From an uncultured Flavobacteriaceae bacterium (lineage in GTDB: Bacteria; Bacteroidota; Bacteroidia; Flavobacteriales; Flavobacteriaceae), in the NCBI GenBank assembly GCA_905479065.1, contig CAJQLB010000029.1, positions 49,598 through 113,597 on the forward strand: a stretch of DNA of 64,000 nucleotides, in the 5' to 3' direction. Positions 1 to 8,475 of the stretch are shown here, in pieces. The notes under the pieces were generated by a model. That model had not been told where the DNA came from. It ran no database searches and saw nothing but the letters and a program-made list of their open reading frames with translations. A program made the position numbers and the translations under genes. Each line of letters opens with the position of its first letter. Within the stretch, counting starts at the first letter, position 1.

Positions 1-2
1 TG

Positions 3-719
3 TTAACGTATGGGGGTATTGAGGGTGATTTAATTCAAAATACGTTTGATGTTTTTAGACAACAAAATCCGTTTATGTCTCCCACACTGTCTATAGTTCC
101 AACAGACCAACAATACGATGTTTATGTCGGACTAAAAGGAAGGTTAGCACAAGCGTTGAGTTATCATATTAAAGGAGTGTACAAGGCTGAAAATAATAGT
201 CCCTTAATTAAGTCAAATGTTGTACAACTTGGTGAAACAAAGAGTTATCAATATGGAAATTCATTTGGAGTTGTTTACGATGATTTAAAAATGTTTAGTC
301 TATTTGGTGAGTTAAATATGGGTGTCAGTGATAAATTTAATCTTGGTATGACAGCAGAATACATTACATATGCAATCGATACTGAGTCTGAAGCTTGGAA
401 TCGACCAAATTTTGAAGCATCCTTGTTGATGAATTTGCAATTTAATGACCGCTGGTATGCCGGAGCCAACTTGTTTTACACAGGAAAAAGAAAGGATGAA
501 ATTTATATTATAGATCCTCTAGTCATGACAACAACTAGGACTATTGCATTACAGAGTTATTTGGACGCTAATATGTACGTTGGATTCCACGTTAATGATT
601 TATGGTCTGTTTTCATGAAGGCAAACAATATTACAAATCAAAATTATGACCGTTGGATGAACTATCAAGTTCAAGGATTTCAGGTTTTAGCCGGAACGAC
701 CTTTAAATTTGACTTTTAG
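3..719 (+). CDS. TonB-dependent receptor-like outer-membrane beta-barrel protein, C-terminal part
   Basis: The reading frame is open from the window edge, so the start lies upstream; about 238 residues are visible. They are alternating amphipathic strands (for example the stretches around FSLFGELNMGV and WYAGANLFYTGKR) and end in ...FKFDF, with the terminal aromatic residue expected of an outer-membrane barrel inserted by BamA. The phrase NNITNQNYD close to the end is typical of the last strands of TonB-dependent receptors. No plug domain is visible because it would lie upstream, so the substrate cannot be inferred. An internal ATG at 75 is not a plausible start. Another type of outer-membrane barrel remains possible. 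Confidence 0.7.
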   Translation, partial: LTYGGIEGDLIQNTFDVFRQQNPFMSPTLSIVPTDQQYDVYVGLKGRLAQALSYHIKGVYKAENNSPLIKSNVVQLGETKSYQYGNSFGVVYDDLKMFSLFGELNMGVSDKFNLGMTAEYITYAIDTESEAWNRPNFEASLLMNLQFNDRWYAGANLFYTGKRKDEIYIIDPLVMTTTRTIALQSYLDANMYVGFHVNDLWSVFMKANNITNQNYDRWMNYQVQGFQVLAGTTFKFDF

Positions 720-779
720 GTTTTATTTATTTGTGTTGACTCTAAAAGTTTTTATATTTTTAAACTCAATTTTAGACTT

Positions 780-2399
780 ATGAGCAAAATAGTAATTTAC
801 TTTGGAATCTTTATGTCAATTGTGAGTTGCTCTTCAAAATCTGAAGTAGATCTCATTGTATTTAATGGTAATATTTACACAGTAAATGAAGGTTTTGATA
901 CTATTGAAGCTTTTGCTGTTTACAATGGAAAATTCATTGACACAGGAACCACCGAACAAATTTTCTCAAAATATACAGCTCTAGACATCATTGACGCACA
1001 GGAGCAAACTATTGTGCCAGGGTTAATTGATGCGCACGCCCATTTTATGCGTTTGGGAACGACGATGCAAGAAGCGAATTTAGTAGGAACAGAAAGTTAC
1101 GATGAGATGATTCAGCGTGTCATTGATTTTCAAAAGAACAAGAATCTTGATTTTATAAGAGGCAGGGGTTGGGACCAAAATGATTGGGAGGACAAACAGT
1201 TTCCAACTAAATCTAAACTTGACAAATTATTCCCAAATACGCCTGTTGCATTGACACGTGTTGACGGTCATGCAGCTTTATTTAATCAAGCAGCATTAGA
1301 TTTGGGTGACATAACAAATAATAGTTTTGTTGAAGGTGGACAAATAATTAAAGAAAAAGGGAAACTAACGGGTGTTTTGGTAGATAAGGCGCAAGGATTA
1401 GTCTGGAGAAATTGGCCGAAATCAACAAGAGCCGATAATATCCAAGCTTTATTAGCAGCACAAAAAGAGTGTTTCAAATATGGTTTATCAACTGTAAATG
1501 ATGCCGGTGTAGAAAGAGGTATTATTGAACTTATGGATAGCCTTCATAAGTCAGGTGATTTAAAAATTCGTATTTATGCTATGGTTGCAGGAGGTGATAA
1601 AGACAATTTAGATTATTATCTTGAAAGAGGTACCAGTAAAACAGATCAATTAAACATTCGATCATTTAAAATATCAGCAGACGGCGCCTTGGGGTCACGA
1701 GGAGCTCTTTTGAGAAAACCATATAGTGATAAGCATGATACCTATGGGCTGCCAGTAACCAACATGGCATATTTTAATGAAGCAGCTCAGCGCATCGCAT
1801 TATCGGATTATCAATTAAATACACATGCTATTGGCGATTCTGCAAATCATTCAGTTCTAAAAACATATACCAAGGTTTTACAAGGAACATCCGATCGTCG
1901 TTGGAAGGTTGAACATGCTCAAGTTGTTTCTCCTTCAGATTTTCAATATTTTAAAAATATTATTCCATCAATACAACCAACCCATGCAACAAGTGACATG
2001 TATTGGGCTGAGGAAAGAATTGGTAAAGATCGTATGAAAGGTGCGTATGCCTATAAGAAATTATTAGATATTCATGGGAAAGTTGCTTTAGGAACTGATT
2101 TCCCTGTTGAGTATGTGAGCCCTTTTTACACGTTTCATGCTGCAGTAGCAAGACAAGATGGAAATAATTATCCGTCAGGGGGATTTCAAAAACACGATGC
2201 GTTAACGCGTGAGGAAACCTTGAGGGGAATGACTATTTGGGCTGCCTATTCTAATTTTGAAGAAAATGAGAAGGGTAGTATTGAAAATGGAAAATTTGCA
2301 GATTTTGTTTTTTTAGACAAAAATATCATGGAAGTTGATGAAAAGGTTATTAGAGATATTAAAGTAACCGCGATTTTTGTTGGAGGAGAAAAACAATAA
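780..2399 (+). CDS. Amidohydrolase family 3 (YtcJ-like) lipoprotein
   Basis: This 539-residue protein starts with a lipoprotein signal peptide whose likely lipidated cysteine is C17 (SIVSC), so it is probably anchored in the envelope. The metal-dependent hydrolase fold is shown by the DAHAH motif at 84-88 (first two metal-binding His), a later THAIGD His motif in the middle, and the GTDFPVE aspartate motif near the C terminus. This arrangement is that of the amidohydrolase 3 family (YtcJ/NfdA-like), which hydrolyses amide or N-acyl substrates at a mononuclear or dinuclear metal centre. The substrate is not predictable. It stands alone, 60 bp after the receptor gene and convergent with the methyltransferase gene. 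Confidence 0.88.
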   Translation: MSKIVIYFGIFMSIVSCSSKSEVDLIVFNGNIYTVNEGFDTIEAFAVYNGKFIDTGTTEQIFSKYTALDIIDAQEQTIVPGLIDAHAHFMRLGTTMQEANLVGTESYDEMIQRVIDFQKNKNLDFIRGRGWDQNDWEDKQFPTKSKLDKLFPNTPVALTRVDGHAALFNQAALDLGDITNNSFVEGGQIIKEKGKLTGVLVDKAQGLVWRNWPKSTRADNIQALLAAQKECFKYGLSTVNDAGVERGIIELMDSLHKSGDLKIRIYAMVAGGDKDNLDYYLERGTSKTDQLNIRSFKISADGALGSRGALLRKPYSDKHDTYGLPVTNMAYFNEAAQRIALSDYQLNTHAIGDSANHSVLKTYTKVLQGTSDRRWKVEHAQVVSPSDFQYFKNIIPSIQPTHATSDMYWAEERIGKDRMKGAYAYKKLLDIHGKVALGTDFPVEYVSPFYTFHAAVARQDGNNYPSGGFQKHDALTREETLRGMTIWAAYSNFEENEKGSIENGKFADFVFLDKNIMEVDEKVIRDIKVTAIFVGGEKQ

Positions 2400-2405
2400 A
2401 GTCAA

Positions 2406-3101
2406 TTAACTAAGTTTCGCTAAATAATCATGATGGGGTCCTCGAAACATTAATTCACACGTTAGTCCAACAGAATTAGACAAGGTTTTTAATTTTAAAA
2501 AATCAAGGTATAACCACTTCATTGGGATTTCTTTGACACCACGATAACTTAAATAATAGTCCAACTCACCATAATATTTATCTGAATTCTCTACTAAATA
2601 ATGTTTCTCTTGTCCTTTATACATGTACTTAATGTCAGATGAGTCAATTAAAATTTGGCCACCTGGGCTGAGTAATGATTTTAGATGGGTTAGGTATTTG
2701 GGAGTGCTTTTAATAGTTTGAAAAATACCTGTTCCGTTCATAAGAACTAAGATCGTGTCATATTGTACCATTACATCTAAAACATCCAACTTTTGTGCAT
2801 TCATGACACCTCGATGTTTCGTTACAATTATTGCTCCCTCTGAAACATCAATCGCTTTGACGTTATAACCCAAACTTTTGAGGTATAAACTGTGACTTCC
2901 AGCACCACAGCCTACGTCAAGAATCCGTCCGTAAGACAAGTCTAGAGCCTTTTTTTCAATAATTGGCATATCATTATAATCTCTAAACAAATAGGAAAGA
3001 GGTAAGGTGTCATTTTCTGAGATAGAAGTTGACGTAATGATATCTTTATCATTAGTTCCTAATAAAAAATCTACCAGCGCTTTTCCAAAAATATCTTTCA
3101 T
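2406..3101 (-). CDS. Class I SAM-dependent methyltransferase
   Basis: The 231-residue protein has the SAM-binding motif I ILDVGCGAGSH at about 60-70, followed by VKAIDVS (motif II, acidic end of strand 2) and a later IDSSD segment, giving a Rossmann-type class I methyltransferase. The N-terminal 40 residues are poorly conserved-looking and may form a lid. The acceptor substrate cannot be told from sequence. The gene converges with the amidohydrolase (6 bp gap) and diverges from the cysteine-cluster gene at 3124 with only 22 bp between the starts. Confidence 0.85.
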   Translation of the reverse strand: MKDIFGKALVDFLLGTNDKDIITSTSISENDTLPLSYLFRDYNDMPIIEKKALDLSYGRILDVGCGAGSHSLYLKSLGYNVKAIDVSEGAIIVTKHRGVMNAQKLDVLDVMVQYDTILVLMNGTGIFQTIKSTPKYLTHLKSLLSPGGQILIDSSDIKYMYKGQEKHYLVENSDKYYGELDYYLSYRGVKEIPMKWLYLDFLKLKTLSNSVGLTCELMFRGPHHDYLAKLS

Positions 3102-3111
3102 ATAAAAACTT

Positions 3112-3119
3112 TACCTTTG
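3112..3119 (+). promoter_or_regulatory. -7 promoter box TACCTTTG
   Basis: A perfect match to the Bacteroidota -7 consensus TAnnTTTG lies 4 bases before the ATG of the cysteine-cluster gene at 3124. No good -33 TTG is seen. Because initiation normally falls a few bases after the final G, the mRNA would be leaderless or nearly so. Confidence 0.6.
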
Positions 3120-3123
3120 TTAA

Positions 3124-3615
3124 ATGCAAGAAATAATTAACAATCTACCAAAGTTTGTCAAAGATAAGCATAAGGAAAATAAAGCGTTTTTTAATAAATT
3201 AAAAAAAAGACCACCAAAGCAGTTAGATTATTTAATGCAGGACTTACATGACAATGAATTTCAAAGGACAGATTGCTTAAAATGTGCTAATTGTTGTAAA
3301 ACAACAGGCCCTTTGTTCACTGACAAGGATGTTAATCGGATTTCAAAATACTTGAGGCTAAAAGCTCCTCAGTTTATTAATAAGTATTTAAGGTTTGATG
3401 AGGAAGGCGATTATGTTTTAAATACTTTACCTTGTGTATTTTTGGGGGATGATAATTATTGTTCGATTTATGAGGTAAGACCGAAGGCATGTCGAGAATT
3501 CCCACACACAAACAGAAAAAAGTTTTATCAAATTTCAAATTTGACATTAAAAAATGTGGCTATTTGTCCAGCTGCATATAATATCGTTGAAGCCCTCAAA
3601 AAGAATATGAAGTAA
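3124..3615 (+). CDS. YkgJ-type cysteine-cluster protein
   Basis: The 163-residue protein carries the cysteine pattern of the YkgJ/UPF0153 family (putative zinc- or iron-chelating domain): CLKCANCC near residue 53, CVFLGDDNYC and ACREFPHT in the middle, and a final Cys in ICPAAY. These cysteines are thought to bind a metal or a cluster; the biochemical role of the family is not settled. The N-terminal 45 residues are lysine-rich. A -7 box lies directly before the start codon, so the chosen ATG is well supported. It is followed after 28 bp by a secreted-protein gene on the same strand. Confidence 0.85.
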   Translation: MQEIINNLPKFVKDKHKENKAFFNKLKKRPPKQLDYLMQDLHDNEFQRTDCLKCANCCKTTGPLFTDKDVNRISKYLRLKAPQFINKYLRFDEEGDYVLNTLPCVFLGDDNYCSIYEVRPKACREFPHTNRKKFYQISNLTLKNVAICPAAYNIVEALKKNMK

Positions 3616-3643
3616 AGTATAAAAAGAATTAACCTACAAATAA

Positions 3644-4537
3644 ATGAAAAATATAATTTTATCTACGTTCATCCTACTTCTCCCCCTCCAGAGTCTTGAA
3701 TCACAAGAGTGGTTTACTAATTTTGACATTGCTAAGAGATTGGCTTTGGTTCAAGATAAGATGCTATTTGTTGTGTGGGAAGAATCTTTATTTCAGAGAT
3801 ATCCATTAACATACAATACTGCTGAGGGAGATATGATTATCACTGATTTGTCACAAGACAATAATTTTGATGAATTAATTTGGGAATATTTTGTTCCCGT
3901 ATTATTACCTGAATCAGCTTACGAGAAAATACGTCAGACTTCTGAAGGGCGATCGGCAGAATATTTAGCTAAACTCAATGATGACAGTATTAAAATTATG
4001 GATGTAAATATGAATATTTTTAATAGTACTGATCCCTTCAATTTTGAACAAAACTTATCAAAAATAATTAAAACTTATTCCTTGAGGACGACACTCATTA
4101 AACAAGATTTAACTAATTATTTAAAACATAAAAATTTCACAACCGCCTTTAATTTAGCGTCTAAGTATCTTGATTTAGCGATGTTTGTTGAGACTGATGC
4201 TAGAGAAGAAATTGTTGTTTTAGCAAATATTTATTTTAATGAATCAATTGCTTTTTTAGACAAAACAAAAACAGATAATCGTGAAGCTTATTTGCAACGA
4301 ATAAAGCTTCTTTCGATTAAAGAAAGCCTACTGTTAAATGCGGGAAAAAAAGCGAAGAGACAGCTTAAGAAACTAGTAATTTCAGATATTAATAAAATTA
4401 ATATACAGCTTTATGATTTTTTAAAATACACTACTTTTATGTGCTTAGGAGATAATGACTCAGCAGCTTTACACCTCAGTAAGCTCTCTAATGTTAATCT
4501 AAAAAAAGCAAATCTCATTATTAAAATGAACAATTAA
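3644..4537 (+). CDS. Secreted protein of unknown function, possibly thioredoxin-fold at N terminus
   Basis: The 297-residue product has an N-terminal hydrophobic signal peptide (about residues 1-20) and is therefore exported. The start of the mature part (WFTNFDIAKRLALVQDKMLFVVWEE) resembles the beginning of thioredoxin-like domains that follow a signal peptide, but there is no CxxC motif. The C-terminal half is helical and rich in Lys and Leu, perhaps TPR-like. I do not recognise a specific family. The stop codon is 5 bp before the hydroxylase gene at 4543, suggesting co-transcription. Confidence 0.7.
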   Translation: MKNIILSTFILLLPLQSLESQEWFTNFDIAKRLALVQDKMLFVVWEESLFQRYPLTYNTAEGDMIITDLSQDNNFDELIWEYFVPVLLPESAYEKIRQTSEGRSAEYLAKLNDDSIKIMDVNMNIFNSTDPFNFEQNLSKIIKTYSLRTTLIKQDLTNYLKHKNFTTAFNLASKYLDLAMFVETDAREEIVVLANIYFNESIAFLDKTKTDNREAYLQRIKLLSIKESLLLNAGKKAKRQLKKLVISDINKINIQLYDFLKYTTFMCLGDNDSAALHLSKLSNVNLKKANLIIKMNN

Positions 4538-4542
4538 TTGCT

Positions 4543-5382
4543 ATGGAATCCTTGTTAAATTATTTTGAGAATATACCATCTTTACACAGAAGTTTTATCC
4601 TTGTGGGTGGACTGACTTTTTTTTGGATTTTAGAAGGTTTGTTTCCGCTATTTAGATTTAATTACAAAAAGTGGCGTCATGCAGCGCCTAATATTTTTTT
4701 TACAATCACCACAATTATTATAAATTTTGCTCTTGCGTTCTTACTGTTGAAATCATCTGATTTTGTATCAGATAATCAATTTGGAATCCTCAATTGGCTA
4801 CCTAATATACCTGTTTGGCTATTCATAACGCTAGGTGTATTACTAATGGATTTGATTGGTGCTTATCTGCCGCATTACCTTGAACATAAAATAAAGCCAT
4901 TATGGATGATTCATTTAGTTCATCACACGGATCACAAGGTTGATACAACAACTGCAAATAGACACCATCCTCTTGAAAGTTTTATACGGTATACGTTTAC
5001 GTTAATGGGTGTTTTTGTTATTGGTGCTCCTATTGGAATTGTTATGTTATATCAATCTCTGTCGTTAGTCGCGACTCAATTTAGTCATGCAAATATCAAA
5101 TTCCCTAAACATATTGATACATTAATCTCATTAGTTTTGATATCTCCTGATATGCATAAAGTACACCATCATCATGTATTACCTTACACAGATTCAAATT
5201 ATGGGAATATTTTTTCTATTTGGGATAGATGTTTTGGAACTTTTATGAAGCTTGATCGTGAAAAATTGATTTATGGTGTTGATGTTTTTCCTAATGAGAA
5301 AGAGAATGGAAATATTTTGGTTTTATTAAAACAGCCTTTTCAGAAATATCAAAAATCCACAACCATCCCAAGTAAGAAATAG
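4543..5382 (+). CDS. Sterol desaturase / fatty acid hydroxylase family membrane protein
   Basis: This 279-residue integral membrane protein has the eight-histidine di-iron pattern of the family: HYLEH at 111-115, HLVHH at 124-128, RHHP at about 140-143, and HKVHHHH at 205-211. Hydrophobic segments at about 15-37, 50-70, 90-110 and 150-175 flank the His boxes. Such enzymes use O2 and a di-iron centre to hydroxylate or desaturate lipids in the inner membrane. The substrate is unknown; in bacteria with few sterols it is more likely a fatty acid, carotenoid or hopanoid-type lipid. Probably in one transcript with the upstream secreted protein. Confidence 0.88.
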   Translation: MESLLNYFENIPSLHRSFILVGGLTFFWILEGLFPLFRFNYKKWRHAAPNIFFTITTIIINFALAFLLLKSSDFVSDNQFGILNWLPNIPVWLFITLGVLLMDLIGAYLPHYLEHKIKPLWMIHLVHHTDHKVDTTTANRHHPLESFIRYTFTLMGVFVIGAPIGIVMLYQSLSLVATQFSHANIKFPKHIDTLISLVLISPDMHKVHHHHVLPYTDSNYGNIFSIWDRCFGTFMKLDREKLIYGVDVFPNEKENGNILVLLKQPFQKYQKSTTIPSKK

Positions 5383-5569
5383 AGCTGCTTCATGTGTGTG
5401 AAAATTGTGAGATAAGAGGACCTGTTTTTTTTAATAATGTGCGGTTATCCCTTTTTTTGTGTACTTCATAGGTTTTTTTAATTGTTTACATATGTTTTAA
5501 TTTAGATTTATCCTGAGGGAATAGGAATAATCATTGAGTTTAATCTTTTTTGAACTTAATTTAGAACAT

Positions 5570-5947
5570 ATGTATAAAGTATTAACGACGCTAGTTATAG
5601 CGTTTTTTTGTCTCTCAAATCTTCAAACATTCGCACAACAGGGTTTTGCTGAAATAGAGAAAAATATTAATTTTCGAGCACGTTCGCTTGTCCATGAGTT
5701 AAATGCAACAAAAGATTCCTTGTTTCTTAAAAGCGAAAAAGATATCAAATCCATCTATACGATTCACAATCAAATAAAACACGACTTAATAAAGCATGTT
5801 AATAATAAAAATTATAAGTTGTCATTAAGAGATTTTAATAGAGGAAAACATGTTTTTGTAGTTGTCCAACAATTACTCAAAATCGTATTTGTGGTTCGTG
5901 TGTATGGAGAAAATGAAGTTTCTGGTTCAATAATGACAGGTAAATAA
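5570..5947 (+). CDS. Small secreted protein of unknown function
   Basis: From the ATG at 5570 the product is 125 residues and begins with a clear Sec signal peptide (MYKVLTTLVIAFFCLS..., cleavage probably after TFAQ). An upstream in-frame TTG at 5534 would add 12 residues before the signal peptide, so I prefer 5570. The mature part has basic helical segments and no motif I recognise. The preceding 187 bp contain no gene that I can see. It converges with namZ, 11 bp apart. Confidence 0.6.
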   Translation: MYKVLTTLVIAFFCLSNLQTFAQQGFAEIEKNINFRARSLVHELNATKDSLFLKSEKDIKSIYTIHNQIKHDLIKHVNNKNYKLSLRDFNRGKHVFVVVQQLLKIVFVVRVYGENEVSGSIMTGK

Positions 5948-5958
5948 CGTGCGTTGTT

Positions 5959-7167
5959 TTAGTCATAAATGAGATACTTTTTTCGAATCTTTTTAAATGC
6001 CTCTAGGTCGTCTATCCAAGTGGCTTTTATGTCCTCTTCAGTTAATCCTTTTTCTATTTGAGTTTGCAGGGTAACAGTTCCTGCGTGCTTTGTAAATCCT
6101 TTTTTTAAGAAAAATTGAGATTTATCTTTACAATTTTCATACGCCTTAATTAACCACTTTAACGTTAACTCTTTTTTTACTAGGACATTTTGTAAGTTTT
6201 CTCCAAAACATAAAATATCATTGTGCTTTGGATTTTTTGCTCCAAAATTAGGATGAGGTATGTAGGTAAATTTCATGACTGTTGAATCAAGAAATGGAGC
6301 ACCATAACGTTGAAATTGAAATTCAGTACCTCTACCAGCATTAATATTAGTTCCTTCAAATAAGCCCAGACTAGGATACAGCTTAACAGCAAGGTCATTG
6401 GGAATATTAGGAGAAGGCCTAATTGGTAGACTGTAGGATTTGTCGTGATTATAGTTAGAACATGAAACAATTATTAATTCGCAAACTTTTGAATCAGATA
6501 ACCATTTTTCTCCGTTAATCATTTGTGCATATTCAGCTAATGTCATTCCGTGGACTAAGGGAATTTCGTGCATTCCAAGGAAACTACGATGTTTTTTTTC
6601 CATAGTTGGTCCATCAACGTATTGCCCATTTGGATTAGGTCTATCTAAAATGACAAGTGGAATATTCGCTTCTGCGCAGGACTCCATTATGTAATGTAGT
6701 GTTGATAAATAGGTGTAAAATCTCACACCAATATCTTGAATATCAAAAATCATGATATCTAAATTTTCAAGCGTTTCTTTTTTAGGTTTTTTGTGAGAGC
6801 CGTGCAATGATATTATTGGAACTCCTGTTTTAATGTCTACACCATTCTCCACGCTTTCTCCGGCATCTTTGTTGCCTCTAAAACCATGCTCAGGTGAAAA
6901 TATGGTAGTTACATTAATGTTCAAAGATATAAGTGAATCAATTAAATGGGTGTAAGAATGATCATCTTTAAAAATAACTGATGTCTGATTAGCGACAACG
7001 CCAATACGTTTTTCCTGAAGTAGGGAGACATACGTTGACGTATTATTGGCACCAACAATGATGGAATGATCGTTTTTTTTAAATGTTTCAGATTTGAATT
7101 TGTTTCCACATGAAATTAATAAGAGAACAAATAATAAAACAGTATTTTTGACTTTATCTAATTTCAT
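5959..7167 (-). CDS. namZ: Exo-beta-N-acetylmuramidase NamZ-like lipoprotein (DUF1343)
   Basis: The protein is about 402 residues from the ATG at 7167; an in-frame ATG at 7176 would add three residues. It has a lipoprotein signal (LLLISC) and the characteristic DUF1343 motifs: NQTSV, SPEHGFRG, DIQDIGVRFYTY and LDRPNPN. The family was shown in Bacillus (YbbC/NamZ) and Tannerella to release terminal MurNAc from peptidoglycan fragments. A periplasmic or surface role in cell-wall recycling is therefore likely. The gene is divergent from the FtsX-like gene at 7176 with essentially no intergenic DNA. Confidence 0.87.
   Translation of the reverse strand: MKLDKVKNTVLLFVLLLISCGNKFKSETFKKNDHSIIVGANNTSTYVSLLQEKRIGVVANQTSVIFKDDHSYTHLIDSLISLNINVTTIFSPEHGFRGNKDAGESVENGVDIKTGVPIISLHGSHKKPKKETLENLDIMIFDIQDIGVRFYTYLSTLHYIMESCAEANIPLVILDRPNPNGQYVDGPTMEKKHRSFLGMHEIPLVHGMTLAEYAQMINGEKWLSDSKVCELIIVSCSNYNHDKSYSLPIRPSPNIPNDLAVKLYPSLGLFEGTNINAGRGTEFQFQRYGAPFLDSTVMKFTYIPHPNFGAKNPKHNDILCFGENLQNVLVKKELTLKWLIKAYENCKDKSQFFLKKGFTKHAGTVTLQTQIEKGLTEEDIKATWIDDLEAFKKIRKKYLIYD
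7143..7150 (+). promoter_or_regulatory. -7 promoter box TATTTTTG inside namZ
   Basis: A TAnnTTTG box lies within the 5' coding part of the minus-strand namZ gene, 25 bp before the TTG start of the FtsX-like permease. No -33 TTTG at the standard spacing is seen. It is the best promoter candidate for that gene, because the two divergent genes leave no intergenic room. Confidence 0.4.
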
Positions 7168-7175
7168 TAGCAACA

Positions 7176-8411
7176 TTGAATTTCGAATATTTTATAGCAA
7201 AACGTATTATTGGAACTAAGTCGTATAAAAGTAGTATATCGGCGCCAATAATAAAAATTGGTATTACTGCAATTGCCATCGGAATTATAGTCATGCTTAT
7301 TGCCATTGCAACAGGAACTGGTTTACAGCAAAAAATACGTGATAAAGCAGTAGCTTTTAATGGGCACATTACTGTTTCAAACTTTGATAGTAATCGGTCT
7401 GAGGAATCTCAAGTGCCTGTGTCACTTGATGAAGAATTTTATTCAAAAGTTTTGAATATTGAAGGTGTCACACACTTTCAAGCAGTAGCAGCAAAATTTG
7501 GTATCATTAGAACTGAAAATGATTTTGAAGGCGTTGTCATGAAGGGTGTTGGGAATGATTATGATTGGCAATATTTTAAAGAGTTTCTTGTTGACGGAAC
7601 CTTGCCATCTTACGAAAAAGGAACTAATAATGATGTTCTTATTTCTCAATATTTAGTAAATCGATTAGATTTGACTGTTGGTAGTAGTTTTCAGATGTTT
7701 TTTATGAAAAATGAGGGGAATCAAGTACCATCAATACGAAAATTTAATATTGTTGGAGTGTTTAATTCAGGATTTCAAGAACTGGATGAAACTTATTTTA
7801 TAGGAGATATCAAACATGTTCAGCGTTTAAATAAATGGAAGTCTGAAGAGGTGGGGAATTTTGAAGTTTTTATACGTGACCATTCTGATTTAACGGTGAT
7901 TGCTGAGGAGATTTACAAAAACACACCATCTCATATGAATACAACGACTGTTGCTGAAAAGTATGCATCTATATTTGAATGGATCAGTATTTTTGACAAT
8001 AACACAAATGGGATTATTTTAATTATGATTTTTGTTGCGGGTATAAATATGATAACAGTGTTATTGGTGTTAATACTCGAACGAACACCAATGATAGGAC
8101 TATTGAAGGCTCTTGGAGCTCGAAACTTCAGCTTGCGAAAACTATTTTTATACAACGCCTCATACCTTATACTGCTTGGAATGTTTTGGGGGAATTTAAT
8201 TGGTTTAGGATTATTATATGTACAACAACAATTCGGTTTGTTTCCACTTAATCCTGATGTCTATTATGTCACTCAAGTTCCTGTTAATATAACCTTTACA
8301 CATGTAATTATGTTAAACCTAGGAACCTTTAGTTTATGCCTTTTAATGTTGTTCATCCCGTCTATTGTAATTTCAAGAATTTCTCCAATTAGGGCAATGC
8401 GCTTTGACTAA
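7176..8411 (+). CDS. FtsX-like ABC transporter permease (lipoprotein-releasing type)
   Basis: The 411-residue protein has the MacB/LolCE architecture: one transmembrane helix at about 22-45, a large periplasmic domain (about 46-280) and three helices at the C terminus (about 283-305, 325-350, 375-400), ending with the ISRISPIRAMRFD tail common in LolE-type permeases. It probably partners with an ATPase encoded elsewhere to extract lipoproteins or other substrates from the inner membrane. The start is a TTG codon; the preceding in-frame codons offer no ATG or GTG, and the N terminus (FEYFIAKRIIG) is the usual one for flavobacterial homologues. Confidence 0.85.
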   Translation: MNFEYFIAKRIIGTKSYKSSISAPIIKIGITAIAIGIIVMLIAIATGTGLQQKIRDKAVAFNGHITVSNFDSNRSEESQVPVSLDEEFYSKVLNIEGVTHFQAVAAKFGIIRTENDFEGVVMKGVGNDYDWQYFKEFLVDGTLPSYEKGTNNDVLISQYLVNRLDLTVGSSFQMFFMKNEGNQVPSIRKFNIVGVFNSGFQELDETYFIGDIKHVQRLNKWKSEEVGNFEVFIRDHSDLTVIAEEIYKNTPSHMNTTTVAEKYASIFEWISIFDNNTNGIILIMIFVAGINMITVLLVLILERTPMIGLLKALGARNFSLRKLFLYNASYLILLGMFWGNLIGLGLLYVQQQFGLFPLNPDVYYVTQVPVNITFTHVIMLNLGTFSLCLLMLFIPSIVISRISPIRAMRFD

Positions 8412-8450
8412 ATAAAATCGATTTATTCTTCTTGTACTGTAGTTTTAGCT

Positions 8451-8458
8451 TAAATTTG
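8451..8458 (+). promoter_or_regulatory. -7 promoter box TAAATTTG for the cysteine synthase gene
   Basis: The box matches TAnnTTTG and ends 17 bp before the ATG at 8476. A TTG at 8432 is at a shorter than usual spacing (16 bp). Confidence 0.5.
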
Positions 8459-8475
8459 CAGAGCAAAATCAACTT

